Source: Seminavis robusta (taxonomy: Eukaryota; Bacillariophyta; Bacillariophyceae; Naviculales; Naviculaceae). From it: a stretch of 29,847 nucleotides of DNA. A program made the position numbers and the translations under genes. The DNA lies in NCBI GenBank assembly GCA_903772945.1, contig CAICTM010001413.1:1-29847 (forward strand), written 5' to 3'. Below, one piece after another: positions 20,482-29,800 of the stretch. Position 1 is the stretch's first letter; every line of letters begins with the position of its first letter. A model generated the notes under the pieces. It did no database searches, was not told the origin of the DNA, and saw only the letters and a list, made by a program, of their open reading frames with translations.

Positions 20482-21079
20482 TCCGTCGGAGCCAGACCCT
20501 ATGACTGACCATAGATATAATCCCCCGTGTCGGCCGGCCAAGCCGGCCATTACCCCGCCGACTGCCAGGGAGGTGCGAGCTTTGCGTGTTGCTGTTGTTT
20601 GCTGCTGTTGGTGTGTTTGCTTGCGTTTTTTTATGTCCCGACCCCGCTGTAGAGTTACCTGCTTCATCAAGCGGAAGCCGGTGTCGGTCTTGTATACGTC
20701 GATTTGATACCCGCCAGGCACCTTGGGGTCCAGCTTGATGTCCCAGAACGGCCATCTGCCAGGGCGGGCTCCTTGGATGGTACCCTTCCGTCCGTTGTAT
20801 TGTCGTTGCGGGAGATGATGATGCGGTCACCCTTCTTCCACTCGCGGTATGGTTTGACGAAGGCACGGTTCTTGCGGGGCTGAGCCGGTGGTTGGTGCGC
20901 GGATGGTGTTGGAGTGGTTGTTGCCGCCGCAGTTTGGCTTCCAGCTCTAACTTGGCCACTCGTGCCGTGAGAACGCCAGGTCGTCTTGCACGAGGTACAC
21001 GAGTCTGAGATGTCTTGACCTGTTCGGTGAGTAGTTCCAAGTCGTCACAGGTATCGTACCATGTCTCTGAGTCGCTCAT
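20452..21079 (-). pseudogene. Element ORF with a KOW-like segment, frameshifted
   Basis: It starts at ATG 21077-21079 (MSDSETWYDTCDDLELL), then a helical segment to about residue 50, then the protein-like reading jumps frame. A second frame gives KNRAFVKPYREWKKGDRIII and a third gives GYQIDVYKTDTGFRLMKQ. Joined conceptually these look like one protein with a small beta-barrel-like segment (KGDRIIISRND), but at least two frameshifts interrupt it. The ATG overlaps the TGA of the frame to its right. No transposase motif was seen. Confidence 0.4.
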
Positions 21080-21550
21080 GGTGGACTAGGTGTTGGTGTT
21101 GTGGAGATCGATTGCAGTTGTATTGGTCCGTTTTTTGTAAAGTGAGGACCGGCACTTGGTGTGACCGTAGGATTTGAGTGGTCTGGGGCCACCCGTCCAG
21201 CGCGGTTGACGCGCGGCGTGGTGTTCTTTAAATGACTGGGATGCCCGTCGTGCCGTGTCAACGGTGGCTTCTTCGCTGAAATCCGCCATAAATAATTTTG
21301 TCGCCGATGTGAGCGGGCCAGCCGAGAGTTCTTTCGATGTGTCCAACGCGAACTCTCGGTGGGACAGCGTGATGATAGTGATCGATACTTCCATCGCTTG
21401 CCGTATCGAGTGGTAACCTTTTCTGCTGTTGACACAAATGGATCCCATCGAAACCCTCTCCCAGTGATGTCGTCCTCGTAGCGAAACACTTTCGTTGAGT
21501 GAGATGATGGAGTTGATGGCGTAGAGCAGGTTGGCAACGGTAGTCTTCAC
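21076..21550 (-). pseudogene. Element ORF, frame-broken, unrecognised
   Basis: Two overlapping minus frames (21086-21550 and 21076-21537) each look protein-like over part of their length; for example EFALDTSKELSAGPLTSATK in one and a Thr/Pro-rich end in the other. Probably one coding region with a frameshift, upstream of and overlapping the 20452-21079 ORF by four bases. No domain recognised. Confidence 0.3.
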
Positions 21551-21698
21551 GGGTGGTGCAAGCAGTAGTTGTTGTGGTGCTCACAAAAAATGTCGAAGCA
21601 GCCCAAGTGCAGTTGCTACTCGAAAGTCCCACTGTTTCCTAGCTGAAGTTGTTGGCAACGCCTTCCTTGAAAGTTTGCCCCCTGAAGAACGTGCTGCC

Positions 21699-23122
21699 AT
21701 GAACGTTGCGCAGCCTCCTACCGAAGATGCTGCTCCTGAAGCTTCCGCCGCCCCTTCGGGCAACAATTCCACGGCCGTCTCTGATAGCTCCAACCTTGAG
21801 GATATGGAAGAGGAAGACGCCGACGATGATGACAACCCGCCGCCACTTGTCGCCCCGGCTCCATCCTGTTGGGAGTCCGATTGAAGAAGAGGAGGGAGGA
21901 TGATGATGGGTCCGACGAGGACTTCGAGGAAGAAGCGTCGGACGAAGACGAGGAGCCCGTGGTGGTGGGCGTGAAGTCTCCTCCCCCAGAAGTGCCCGTT
22001 CCCGTCCGTCGGGCCACCGTGGCGTCATCTACGTTGACGTCTCCAGCTGTTCCTGCCGCGGCTGGTCTGGCTCCTCGCATGGTACAGACGGCTCGACGCC
22101 GTGGGAATCAGTTCCCCCTCAGGTTCCCTGCGCAGTCTCCTCCTCCCTGCAACTGTCTCGACTCCGGAGGGTCCCACGCCTGAAACCTCCAACGTGGCAG
22201 GCCCCACTCCTGGTGTTCCCGCGGTCGCTGCTGCTCCGCGCAAGGCCAAGAGTGGTTCTACCAAGAAACAGGCGAAGCTGGTGCGTAAAGCTCAGTCGGG
22301 GGGCAAGAAAGTGAAAGCTCCCAAGGCCAAGCCCGCTCCCAAAGGTGTAGAAGTGGCAGTGCCCGAGCCACGCAAACCTGCCGCTAAGCCCAAGCCTGTC
22401 TCCACGCCAGTGGGTCCTGCTGCTTGGCAGCCCAAGTCTTCGCCTCCTGTTCGTGGGTGTGGTTTCCCGGTGCCTCAGACTGCGATGGCTCTTCAGGCGG
22501 ATCCCGACAACAATCCTCGTGTCACCCTCTGTGGGAGGTGGCCCTCATTCGCTCCCGGGAGACCCCTATTGTATTTGGAGGCGTGGATTCAGCCCGCCAT
22601 GGAGCGTCCCTGGAAGATCCATTGGGTAGTGGGGTGGCGGCTGAGGCCAACTTCTTGCAACAGCCGCGACAACCATGCTACCACGTATGCCCCTGGCCAG
22701 CGTTGCTTCACGAACCCGGCCTTGAACTTTTCCTTTCACAACCATCGAGGTGGGGAAACGGTATGAACGTCGGTGTTGCGGAGCACAAACGTGGGGAGGT
22801 GAGGTCCTTGGCCATCCATTTTTGACCGAACACCATCGTCAGTTGCCCGCTCGTCGTGATGCTTTGGTTCAAGCGCACGTAAGCTGGTTTGGATCCGGCC
22901 ATGTGCCGCGGCTGCAGCCGAGCAGTTCATGTTCGGTGCAGGCTGGCATCACTCCTGACTCAGTTCTATCCGGACGCTTTGGAAGTGTTGAAGGGTCGTT
23001 GGGAGGAGCGTGGAGGCCAAGGAGGCGTCAACTGGGCGCCCCTTTCATGCGCCGGCGCTCGGGTTCGTCGTGACCGTTCTTCGGAGAACGTCGTCGGGTA
23101 TCGTCGTCGGAGAAGAACATAG
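21699..23122 (+). pseudogene. Element ORF: acidic, Pro/Ala/Lys-rich, then a Cys/His motif; frame-broken
   Basis: Plus-strand frames succeed each other without one intact reading: an acidic part (21699-22100, runs of Glu and Asp), a Pro/Ala/Lys-rich part (about 22180-22440), and near 22900 MCRGCSRAVHVRC, a CxxC...HxxC arrangement of the RING/PHD kind, in a frame ending at 23122. At least three frame changes are needed to join them. The composition fits a DNA- or chromatin-binding protein of a transposon, but no catalytic domain is visible and function is not assigned. Confidence 0.35.
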
Positions 23123-23455
23123 AAAAGAAGAAAAAGAGGCGGAGGAATTCGAAGCCCCAAGGAGGGGGTGGCCGTGATGGCAAGTGAGGAGGAGGTATTT
23201 GGTTGAGGATGGTTGTCGGAGGATATTTTATTGAGTTGGAAGATGGATAAATTTGGAGACAAGGTATTGATGAAATGCATGCTTTGTTGTGTACCTGGTC
23301 CCTACTACCCGCGTTATGATGACGGGAGTGGAGATTTTGAGGAAGAGAGCGGACTTGGGTTGTTACGCCGGTCCTTCTGGAGGACGTGTCCAGTGCCCAT
23401 GGGCCCAGAACTGTCTTTTCTCGTCGGCCAGTAGAAGATCCCCCTAACATTTTAC

Positions 23456-23800
23456 CTACATACAATAGTAGTTATCCCAACTCGCTGCCTTGATATCCCA
23501 TTCCCTGTAGTGGACATGCATCACCTCGCCCGTCCCCTTTTGAGTGGGACGCCAGCGACCATGTCGTAGATCTCGTCCTTCCGGGCTTCCCGCTTGTTGA
23601 TCCCTGCCACACGACGCTGTACGAAGCCGTCGGCGCCTCGGACGGTAGGAGTGCATGGCCCAGAATCGATCTTGGATCCGTTGCCCCGGGGTGTCCGTGC
23701 AGTTGGAGAGACCGGGATCGCCCAGCGTGCGGAGTACTTCCAAGTGTGGGTACATATGGGTAGTGCGGAAATACCGGCTATCCCATTTCTTCTTGAGCCC
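23456..23800 (-). pseudogene. Element coding fragment next to the right inverted repeat
   Basis: The minus frame starts close to the right inverted repeat and reads YPHLEVLRTLGDPGLSNCTD followed by RIQDRFWAMHS. After that the plausible reading shifts to another frame (GADGFVQRRVAGINKREARK). The family is unrecognised and the frame is broken at least once. It could be the N-terminal part of the element's main protein. Confidence 0.3.
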
Positions 23801-23858
23801 ATATTGACATGATCTTGCTATAGTCTAGTAGCTCCACTTGACCTAAAAGTGGAATCAT
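23798..23858 (-). repeat. Right terminal inverted repeat
   Basis: Reverse complement of the left end. Its last bases (GGAATCAT) run directly into the QueA-like reading frame. Confidence 0.9.
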
Positions 23859-24292
23859 CTGCTCGTACGTTGGAAAGTCTTTTCTGGATGGGCGTAAAGC
23901 GAATCCGTGGTCTTGACGATGGCGACTCTGCAGGTTTGAATCTGGGTCAGTTTGAGTGGGCCCCGCTGAGTGTTGGTGAAGGCAAGATCGTGTCACGAGA
24001 AGCAGCATTAGAAGCTTTGGTTGCTGGCATGGATGATGGCGCTTTTGTGACAGGACAGACGTCTTTGATGATCACTCCGGGCCACTACGATTTCAAGTGC
24101 TCTGATCATCTGGTGACAAATTTCCACGCACCAGATTCCACCTTGATGCTGCTTGTCTCTGCCTACGTCGGAAGTGGTTTCACCATCAAAGAAATCTACG
24201 AGGACGCCCAAGAGAAAGGATTCAAGTTCTTGTCCTACGGAGATGTCTGTCTGTTTAGCCGCCCTGGCGGTCGGAGCGTAACATACATGTAA
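23855..24292 (+). pseudogene. QueA-like tRNA ribosyltransferase-isomerase, C-terminal fragment
   Basis: QueA transfers the ribosyl moiety of SAM to 7-aminomethyl-deazaguanine in tRNA, a late step of queuosine synthesis. The frame opens with SSARTLES, matching the family's GTTSVRTLES just after its missing GT, and continues with SLMITPGHYDF, the signature LVTNFHAPDSTLMLLVSAYV and FLSYGDVCLF, ending at TAA 24290-24292. About 145 residues remain of a usual 350 or so. The upstream two thirds are absent: the sequence switches to the inverted repeat exactly at this motif, and the far side of the element is not QueA. Compared with bacterial enzymes there is an insertion of about 45 residues after LES. 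The remaining frame has no stop, so the truncation may be recent. Confidence 0.82.
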
Positions 24293-24379
24293 ACGTGACC
24301 TTTGTTCTATACCGATACTTATCTGTCTGGCTAGCTAGAGCTACCGTCATTGTCGAGAGAGAATCCATCTATCCATCAA

Positions 24380-25096
24380 TCAATTAACTTGCAGGCATGT
24401 CCCATACGCGGCTTGCCAGGGATTATCCACGTTCCCTGGGATCTTTTCGTGCCACAAGAGATTCCATCCATTGCCGTTGGCATGATCCCGATAGAACTCT
24501 TGAATGCGATTGGCCGTCACCAACTGTCCAAAATCGATGGTGGTGATATATCGGAGCCAAGGTTTCCACCAGCTCCAGAACCAGGATGATTGCTTTTGGT
24601 AGGTTTGCGTAATGTAGATTTTGCCATCACTTGGGCTCAACGCAGAAGCTGCAATCATCAAAGCCGCTGTCCAGTCGGGGAGGAGTGAGAAGGATCCCGA
24701 GAAATAGACGGCATCAAAGAGTCTGTCATTGGAACCACGTGCATCGGAGAGTGGTGGCAGTAGCTTGGGCGGTAATTTTCCTTTTTCTGTTTGCAAATCG
24801 TACAAGTCCATTGCCACCACTTGAATGCAATCCGTCAAATCGGCCTTTTGGATGGCAATTTCTGCCTGACGAATGTATTGATCATCGTAGTCCATTCCCA
24901 CCACCCGCAATCGTTTAGCTCGAAGCAGCGATTCACAAGCAATAAGAGCTCCTGCCGTGCCGATTCCGACGTCGAGAAGCGTCGAACCCGGCGGAAGATC
25001 TTTTAGCACTATCTCGTACCATCCAATTGTCATTCTCAAGATCAAGCGATCATAGAGGTAACTCCGAAACCACCCCCATGCATTGTAGATACTACT
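24380..25096 (-). CDS. Class I SAM-dependent methyltransferase, 5' exon not identified
   Basis: It contains the SAM-binding motif I LLDVGIGTAGAL, an acidic residue after strand 2 (VVGMDYDD), motif II/III-like strands (VVAMDLYDL, DAVYFSGSFSLLPD) and a Rossmann-type length of about 220 residues, ending at a TAA at 24380. Substrate unknown. The first ATG is at 25033, but protein-like sequence (YNAWGWFRSYLYDR) continues in frame up to 25096, directly preceded by CTAG. That gives either an in-frame stop or an AG splice acceptor, so an unlocated upstream exon probably supplies the start. The gene is convergent with the QueA fragment (88 bases apart) and has no internal lesion. Confidence 0.75.
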   Translation of the reverse strand, partial: SSIYNAWGWFRSYLYDRLILRMTIGWYEIVLKDLPPGSTLLDVGIGTAGALIACESLLRAKRLRVVGMDYDDQYIRQAEIAIQKADLTDCIQVVAMDLYDLQTEKGKLPPKLLPPLSDARGSNDRLFDAVYFSGSFSLLPDWTAALMIAASALSPSDGKIYITQTYQKQSSWFWSWWKPWLRYITTIDFGQLVTANRIQEFYRDHANGNGWNLLWHEKIPGNVDNPWQAAYGTCLQVN

Positions 25097-25932
25097 CTAG
25101 TACTAGATAACACCAACATAGTCTACTTTGGAGAGTGGAAGGGACTTGATTTGATGAATGCGACTATAATGCTGGCGGCAAAGCACAACAGATTATAGCC
25201 AGACTCATAAAGCTACCGGTAGGCATGCTTTGCATGCATGCATGCAATGGTATTCTGTGTGGCTATTGTCTACACTCAGTAGATAATTCCCATACTCTAA
25301 CCCCCCTTATACATTGGTAAAATTTATTTAATCCAGTCGCTCTTTGCTAAATCGTATGACTCATACAGCTGTGAAATCTTCGCAAAAACAAATGGCGAGG
25401 TGGGTCAGGGAAATTGAAAACATGAGCAATGCACTACTTGCGTAGTCACCATCTGTTCTTGCTAGCTAGCTAATATTAATAGCGACCCCTGCTCGTCATG
25501 GTGCTGTTGGAAAGAGGAATGAAGAATGCCAGAATGGGCAAACTGAGATCGGTTCCGCGGTACATTCTACTAGACGCACACTTGCTTTAACTTTATGCTC
25601 TCTGAGCAGAGACAAAAGCGCAGTCCCTGGATTGGAATAAGCCAGAAGGGCTGTATATGATAAAGGTCTTCGTCAGCCTTTGAGACGTGGATAGTTTTTC
25701 CAAATGGCATGCATTGTATCATAGGCTTATGCAGCATTTTTTAGCGTTCTTCAATGTTTTCTTTGCTTTGTCACTGGTAGACTACTGTAACCATTTGCCG
25801 GAACTCGAGTACCGGTATCTGAGTCCAAGAAGGATGCAGCTCATCCTTCTTTGGCAACCTTTCGGATGAATGAGGCAATGCGAGTTGTTGTCATAAAACA
25901 AACAGAAAACCAAAGCCAAAACCAACAACAAC
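25097..25932. other. Intergenic, no gene recognised
   Basis: Divergent spacer between the methyltransferase (minus) and the small acidic protein (plus); it should hold the promoters of both and perhaps the missing methyltransferase 5' exon. It includes a self-complementary GCATGC cluster at about 25223-25244 and a GCTAGCTAGCTAA stretch near 25461. Confidence 0.5.
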
Positions 25933-26415
25933 ATGATCGCTTCTATCAGCACCACCCTTGCCCAGGCTCTTTCCATGGACGTCTTCATTGCGGACGCAGT
26001 CAAGATTGCCGCTGCGGTCCTTGCCGTTTATGGTTTCACATGGTTGCAAACAGAATGTAGGTCATTGGATGAGGGTATCCTGGAAGATTGCGGCTCATAC
26101 TTTTGTGCCGAACATAAAGAAAAGTCTGAGGAAGAAGGAGAGTCCAGGGAAAGCGGCAACTTGTTTTTGATCATGGCGCAAGCCGCCACGGCTCCGTTTT
26201 CCGAATCCATGGGCGCTGAGATTGATGAAAGCGAACGCGAAGATGAGGAAGAGGAAACCGAGCCACACAAAGAAACTGAAGAGGCCACACGAGCAAGACG
26301 ATCATCACTTACTTCGCTCTCAAGTGAACCAGAATTGTGGCGAATGGTTCTGTCTACTGGGGCTTCCTTCAACCAGGGTCCTCGACGCAGTTTTGTTCAT
26401 GTTGAGTCGTCATAA
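25933..26415 (+). CDS. Small membrane-anchored acidic protein, function unknown
   Basis: 160 residues from an ATG at 25933, preceded by an A/C-rich leader typical of a 5' UTR (ACCAACAACAACATG), ending TAA. Residues 1-40 hold a hydrophobic segment (VFIADAVKIAAAVLAVYGF) that could be a signal anchor. The middle is acidic (EREDEEEETEP), followed by a Ser-rich stretch (RRSSLTSLSSEPE) that looks phosphorylatable, and a basic end. No family recognised. Composition and leader make it a plausible real gene, but length alone does not prove it. Confidence 0.5.
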   Translation: MIASISTTLAQALSMDVFIADAVKIAAAVLAVYGFTWLQTECRSLDEGILEDCGSYFCAEHKEKSEEEGESRESGNLFLIMAQAATAPFSESMGAEIDESEREDEEEETEPHKETEEATRARRSSLTSLSSEPELWRMVLSTGASFNQGPRRSFVHVESS

Positions 26416-26418
26416 AGA

Positions 26419-26791
26419 GTTTTGCAAACAATACACAATATATGCATCATTCTCAGATTAGCTATCTGGAAAACCGGGGGATCTTTGCTTTTTTGATAGA
26501 TAAGCGCCATGTAACAAGGCAAAGTCGACACTTACAGGCTCTGACTTTTCTAGTTGTTGTCACCAGAGACACCGGTGGGCTGGTCAACTTTCTTGGGGGG
26601 TATGGACACGGCAGCAGACATTGATAACTCAAATATTCGCAAATGACACAAGCAAATGAGCCATTTTCTTGTTTGTGGGCAAGCAGAACAAACAGCCATG
26701 TCCGAAATGCACCGAGGCTCGACAAAGAACCCATTAACCGTCACTGCAGGCCGAGTTTCAGTTCAGGAGTGGGATCATTGGAGAATACCAT
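26419..26791. other. No gene recognised
   Basis: Short frames on both strands without motifs; it lies between the small acidic protein gene and the candidate LTR. Confidence 0.5.
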
Positions 26792-26956
26792 TGTAGATAC
26801 TACCGGTACACCTCTATGTTAGTTGCTCTAAGCTCTCTTCTAGTTTACTGTTGCTATTGAGATACTACTGAAAAAGTGGGTTCCTTGGCTTTTGCTACTG
26901 GCATCAAATTCTAGTACAGAGGTACAGGTTGAATCCCTAATCGCGAATCCCCAACA
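26792..26956 (-). repeat. Candidate 3' LTR of the copia element
   Basis: On the minus strand the sequence that starts about 60 bases after the pol stop opens TGTTGGGGATTCGC, a typical copia LTR beginning, and a matching ...CTACA end lies 165 bases on. The 5' LTR is outside the window, so identity between LTRs cannot be tested. Both borders are guesses. Confidence 0.3.
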
Positions 26957-27015
26957 CACTCCTGTGGTCGTCGAGCTTGTCCTAGTCGTCGACCATGCTT
27001 ACTTACTTACTGCGC

Positions 27016-27866
27016 TTAGCGCTCCTTCTTTGAACGGACCTTCTTGTCCGACCGTGACCCTCCTTCTGAGTGCCCTGGCCTCTGAGTGTTCCCAACACCC
27101 ATCAACTGTCCACGTTCTGTTTGAACAGTCGACCTTGGTTCGGCTTCGTCCAGAAGTCCGCAACCATATCATCAGTTGGACACAGTCCACACTGATCTCC
27201 TTTTTGCGACTCTGTCGCTCACAAAGAAGACCTAATGTTGATGTGCTTCGTTCGTTTACTACTAGAAGCTTTGCCGTTCTTCTCTGAAGAATGGCACCTT
27301 GTTGTCCTGATAGACTATAGTTTCTTTAACTACATAGCCTTGCTCCCGAAGGAACTGCCTCGTCCAAAGGATGATGGCATCAGGTCATCAACTGCTACGG
27401 TTCACTCTCAGTTGAGCTTCTCGTGTTCAACTTCTGTTTCGTCGAAGTCGATAATGGGTACCGGTGCCCATGGTCAAACCACCTCCGGTGTGACCCCTCA
27501 TGTTTGGATGGACTCGAAGGAACCATCAACATCCCATTTCAATATGCCACTTCCGTCGGCTTTGAGAACTAATGGTAGTTTTCTAGTACATCTAATGTAC
27601 TGCATGAGGTGGACTAGTTTATCCCATTCGTGCCTATCTGGTTCCTTGATTCTAGTCGTAAGGAACGATTTCGCCGTACCTGTGTCTGTTGGGCTCTCTT
27701 CGTAGCGAATAACACTTTAGCCACCAGGCTGTGAAAGTGTCTGCCTTGATCGTTGGGAGCTTCTTGATGATTCGTCTACTATGAACAGTCTTTCGGGCTG
27801 CACTACTTCTAGTTTCGTGCCCCCTTCCTCTGGCGATGCCCTTTCTCGAAGACTTCCAGGATCTTA
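27016..27866 (-). pseudogene. Copia RNase H region, broken
   Basis: Fragments in different frames: VDGSF then HPNMRGHTGGGLTMG (the RNase H beta strand around a catalytic Asp), STKQKLNTRSSTESE with the catalytic Glu, FLREQGYVVKETIVYQDNK, KRTKHINIR and DDMVADFWTKPNQGRLFK, then the tail MGVGNTQRPG. These are in the correct order for copia but separated by frameshifts near 27410-27540 and stops elsewhere. Confidence 0.8.
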
Positions 27867-28658
27867 TCAAAGTACTTTGTACATTGATACGTTGTATTGA
27901 CCCTTCGTCGTGAGGTCTATGGTCATGCCAAGATTCGTGTGGACCTTTCCTCGGCCCACCGTCATCTCTCCAGTGCCGTGCTCGAATATGCTTTCGTATT
28001 CATCACGAAGCACTTTGATCATCTGGTCGTTAACCTTCAAGTCCTTGTGGCTAAGCTTACAGTCTTCTACATGCCAGCAGACTGTTTGTTGCTTACCGTG
28101 CACCATTCTGTTGCCTACACATGGGTCGTAAGAATTAATCTTAAATCCGTTACGGACCATCGTCTTCCGGAAATTACGGTAGTATAGTAGGCTAGCTACC
28201 CTAGTGCCGTAGATAGCATTCAAGCATTGCAGTAACAACTGCTTGTTGCCTCTCTTATCCAGTTTGTTCACGAACGGTTTTTAGACATCTGGTGCTATTT
28301 CATACAGCATGTCTACTAGTATTCCTCTTACTCTAATGATACCATATCTTTTTCATCCTCCACTCTTGTCTGGATGAAGGCGTTCGGGGTGTCAATTACT
28401 GCCACAACCCTTTCCTCTTCAGCGGGTCGATTATGCAGGAGAGTAGCAATGCTTCTATCGACACTGTTGGCGAGCTTGCGTCTTCCTTGGACATGAAGTC
28501 CTCTGTTTGTTGCCTCCTGCAACCGCACGGCCTTTGATCTTCCCGTTCCTTTTCAACTTTACGAACAGGTGTGACTCTAGGATACTTTTGCGTTCCATAT
28601 CGCTGAGTTCATCCATTTTCTTCGGACGGCAGGTATCCCTGAGATGTAACTTTTTCAT
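27867..28658 (-). pseudogene. Copia reverse transcriptase, broken
   Basis: Open pieces at 28658-28455, 28528-28328 and 28271-27867. Recognisable motifs in order: LKRNGKIKGRAVAGGNKQR, AVIDTPNAFIQTRVEDEKDM (first catalytic Asp), LNAIYGTRVASLLYYRNF, and WHVEDCKLSH at the position of the xVDD catalytic box. One Asp of that box is Glu here, which would be expected to impair the polymerase site. Two frameshifts separate the pieces. Confidence 0.88.
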
Positions 28659-28703
28659 CTCGGCAAAGGCTGCATCGTGCTCTTTTTCCTTCCACTCCTT
28701 GAG

Positions 28704-29153
28704 TCAAGCCTTCAATGAAAACTGTGTCATGATGGCTGCTACCACATCAGGTTCTTTTTCTACCTGTGTGTAGAACATGTGTGCATCTGGGTGCAAGCCA
28801 CGTTCACTTGTATGGAAGTTTGCCGTCTCATACTTCTTTCCATCAAAGCTTGGAATATACGATTCCTTTGCTTGTGTCCTCACTCTATAGACTGCGCCAA
28901 AAAAATTTTTTTTTTTTTTCCTTTTTTTTGGGCGGTTTCTGCTCAGGTGCCCTTGGGTTTCAACACCCACTCCTGGGATTTGTTCCAGGGGCTGTTGGTT
29001 CGTAGTGGGTTCCGGTTCTTCTACCGTTTCGACGATAGTTTGTGTAACCGGTTCCGTTTCGATTTTCGGTTCAACGATTTCATTCGGTTCGTGGACTATC
29101 GATTCGGCGTCGTTGTCGTTGACGTTGTCCTGAGGATCGTCGGGATCATCCAT
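28704..29153 (-). pseudogene. Copia linker between integrase and reverse transcriptase
   Basis: 149 codons: an acidic Glu/Pro/Thr-rich start, a basic stretch of mainly Lys and Arg encoded across an A/T homopolymer, then YIPSFDGKKYETANFHTSE and an alpha-helical segment leading toward the RT (FYTQVEKEPDVVAAIMTQFS). This arrangement is usual ahead of the RT in copia polyproteins. Confidence 0.7.
28899..28929. repeat. A7-T14-CC-T8 tract in the copia linker
   Basis: Homopolymer runs that encode the Lys-rich stretch on the minus strand. Because one base more or less would shift the pol frame, this is a likely spot for real or sequencing indels. Confidence 0.9.
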
Positions 29154-29320
29154 TTCTTCAATGGTTTCAGCATCCGCGTCCAGGTCCTCATCCGGTTTGG
29201 ATCCATTGGTACGTGGGGTGACGTCATTGCTTCTTCCCGATCCACTCCTGTGATCTTGACATCACCTATGGGTCTTTTTTTTCGATCAGTAAAAACGAGT
29301 TGTTTAGGCTGATCTTTTCC

Positions 29321-29800
29321 TTATAGATTGTCTCTAGCTATTACTGTGTCGGGCTTTGGGATCTTGTCCCTTGAATGCCGAGTAATTTTTTTGCCGGAGC
29401 GGAGGCTCAAAAATTTGTAGCCTCCTTGCATATTTCCGCTCGTTCCCAAACAGATGGACGCCTTTGTGCTTCCTACCATTCTGTTACGGGGCGAATCTCC
29501 TTCATGCACCTGGCAGTAACCTCCGAACTGCAGGCTCAAGTGCTTTTTATAGTCCAAGGACTCTCCCATCATTATAATACGGGGGCTCATTGTCACGCTG
29601 ACCCCCGCCTTACCTGGGAAGTACGTCAACTGATTGACGACTTGTAACACCAAAAGTTGACGGTTAATATTATTGGCATGCGTGTAAACGATAGGCTATG
29701 CCGGACAGCACGTGTCCTTTCCTTGACTAACCGGATTCTATAACACCCTGGCTCTGTTCGATCTCGGTACGTGTTAGTTGCACTGGCACGTTTCACTAAA
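29321..29800 (-). pseudogene. Copia integrase C-terminal region, broken
   Basis: The minus frame reads QVVNQLTYFPGKAGVSVTMS followed by SPRIIMMGESLDYKKH, GGYCQVHE, STKASICLGTSGNMQGGYKF and LRSGKKI, the typical downstream part of copia integrase. Just upstream, VKERTRAVRHSLSFTRMP lies in a different frame, so there is at least one frameshift. The catalytic DDE core is outside the window. Confidence 0.82.

Larger units (their letters stand above)
19792..23858. mobile_element. DNA-transposon-like element with 61-bp terminal inverted repeats, decayed
   Basis: The two ends (19792-19852 and 23798-23858) are inverted copies that start ATGATTCCACTTTTAGG and match essentially base for base over about 60 bases. 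Between them lie 3.9 kb of DNA that is GC-richer than the flanks, with broken coding frames on both strands. Extra copies of the end begin at 19855 and 20312, so the left side is a nest of two or three ends. A simple unit would run from 20312 to 23858. No clear target-site duplication flanks the outer ends; AT is the most I can see. The right end sits against a QueA-like coding sequence. TIRs suggest a class II element, but no transposase catalytic triad was identified. Confidence 0.72.

Noticed and set aside
21581..22264. Ser-rich and Arg/Pro-rich minus frames inside the element
   Set aside because: They are antisense shadows of the acidic plus-strand frames and carry no motif of their own.
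19792..23858. CRISPR array or satellite
   Set aside because: There are only four repeat copies, irregularly spaced and one inverted, which fits transposon ends and not a regular array.
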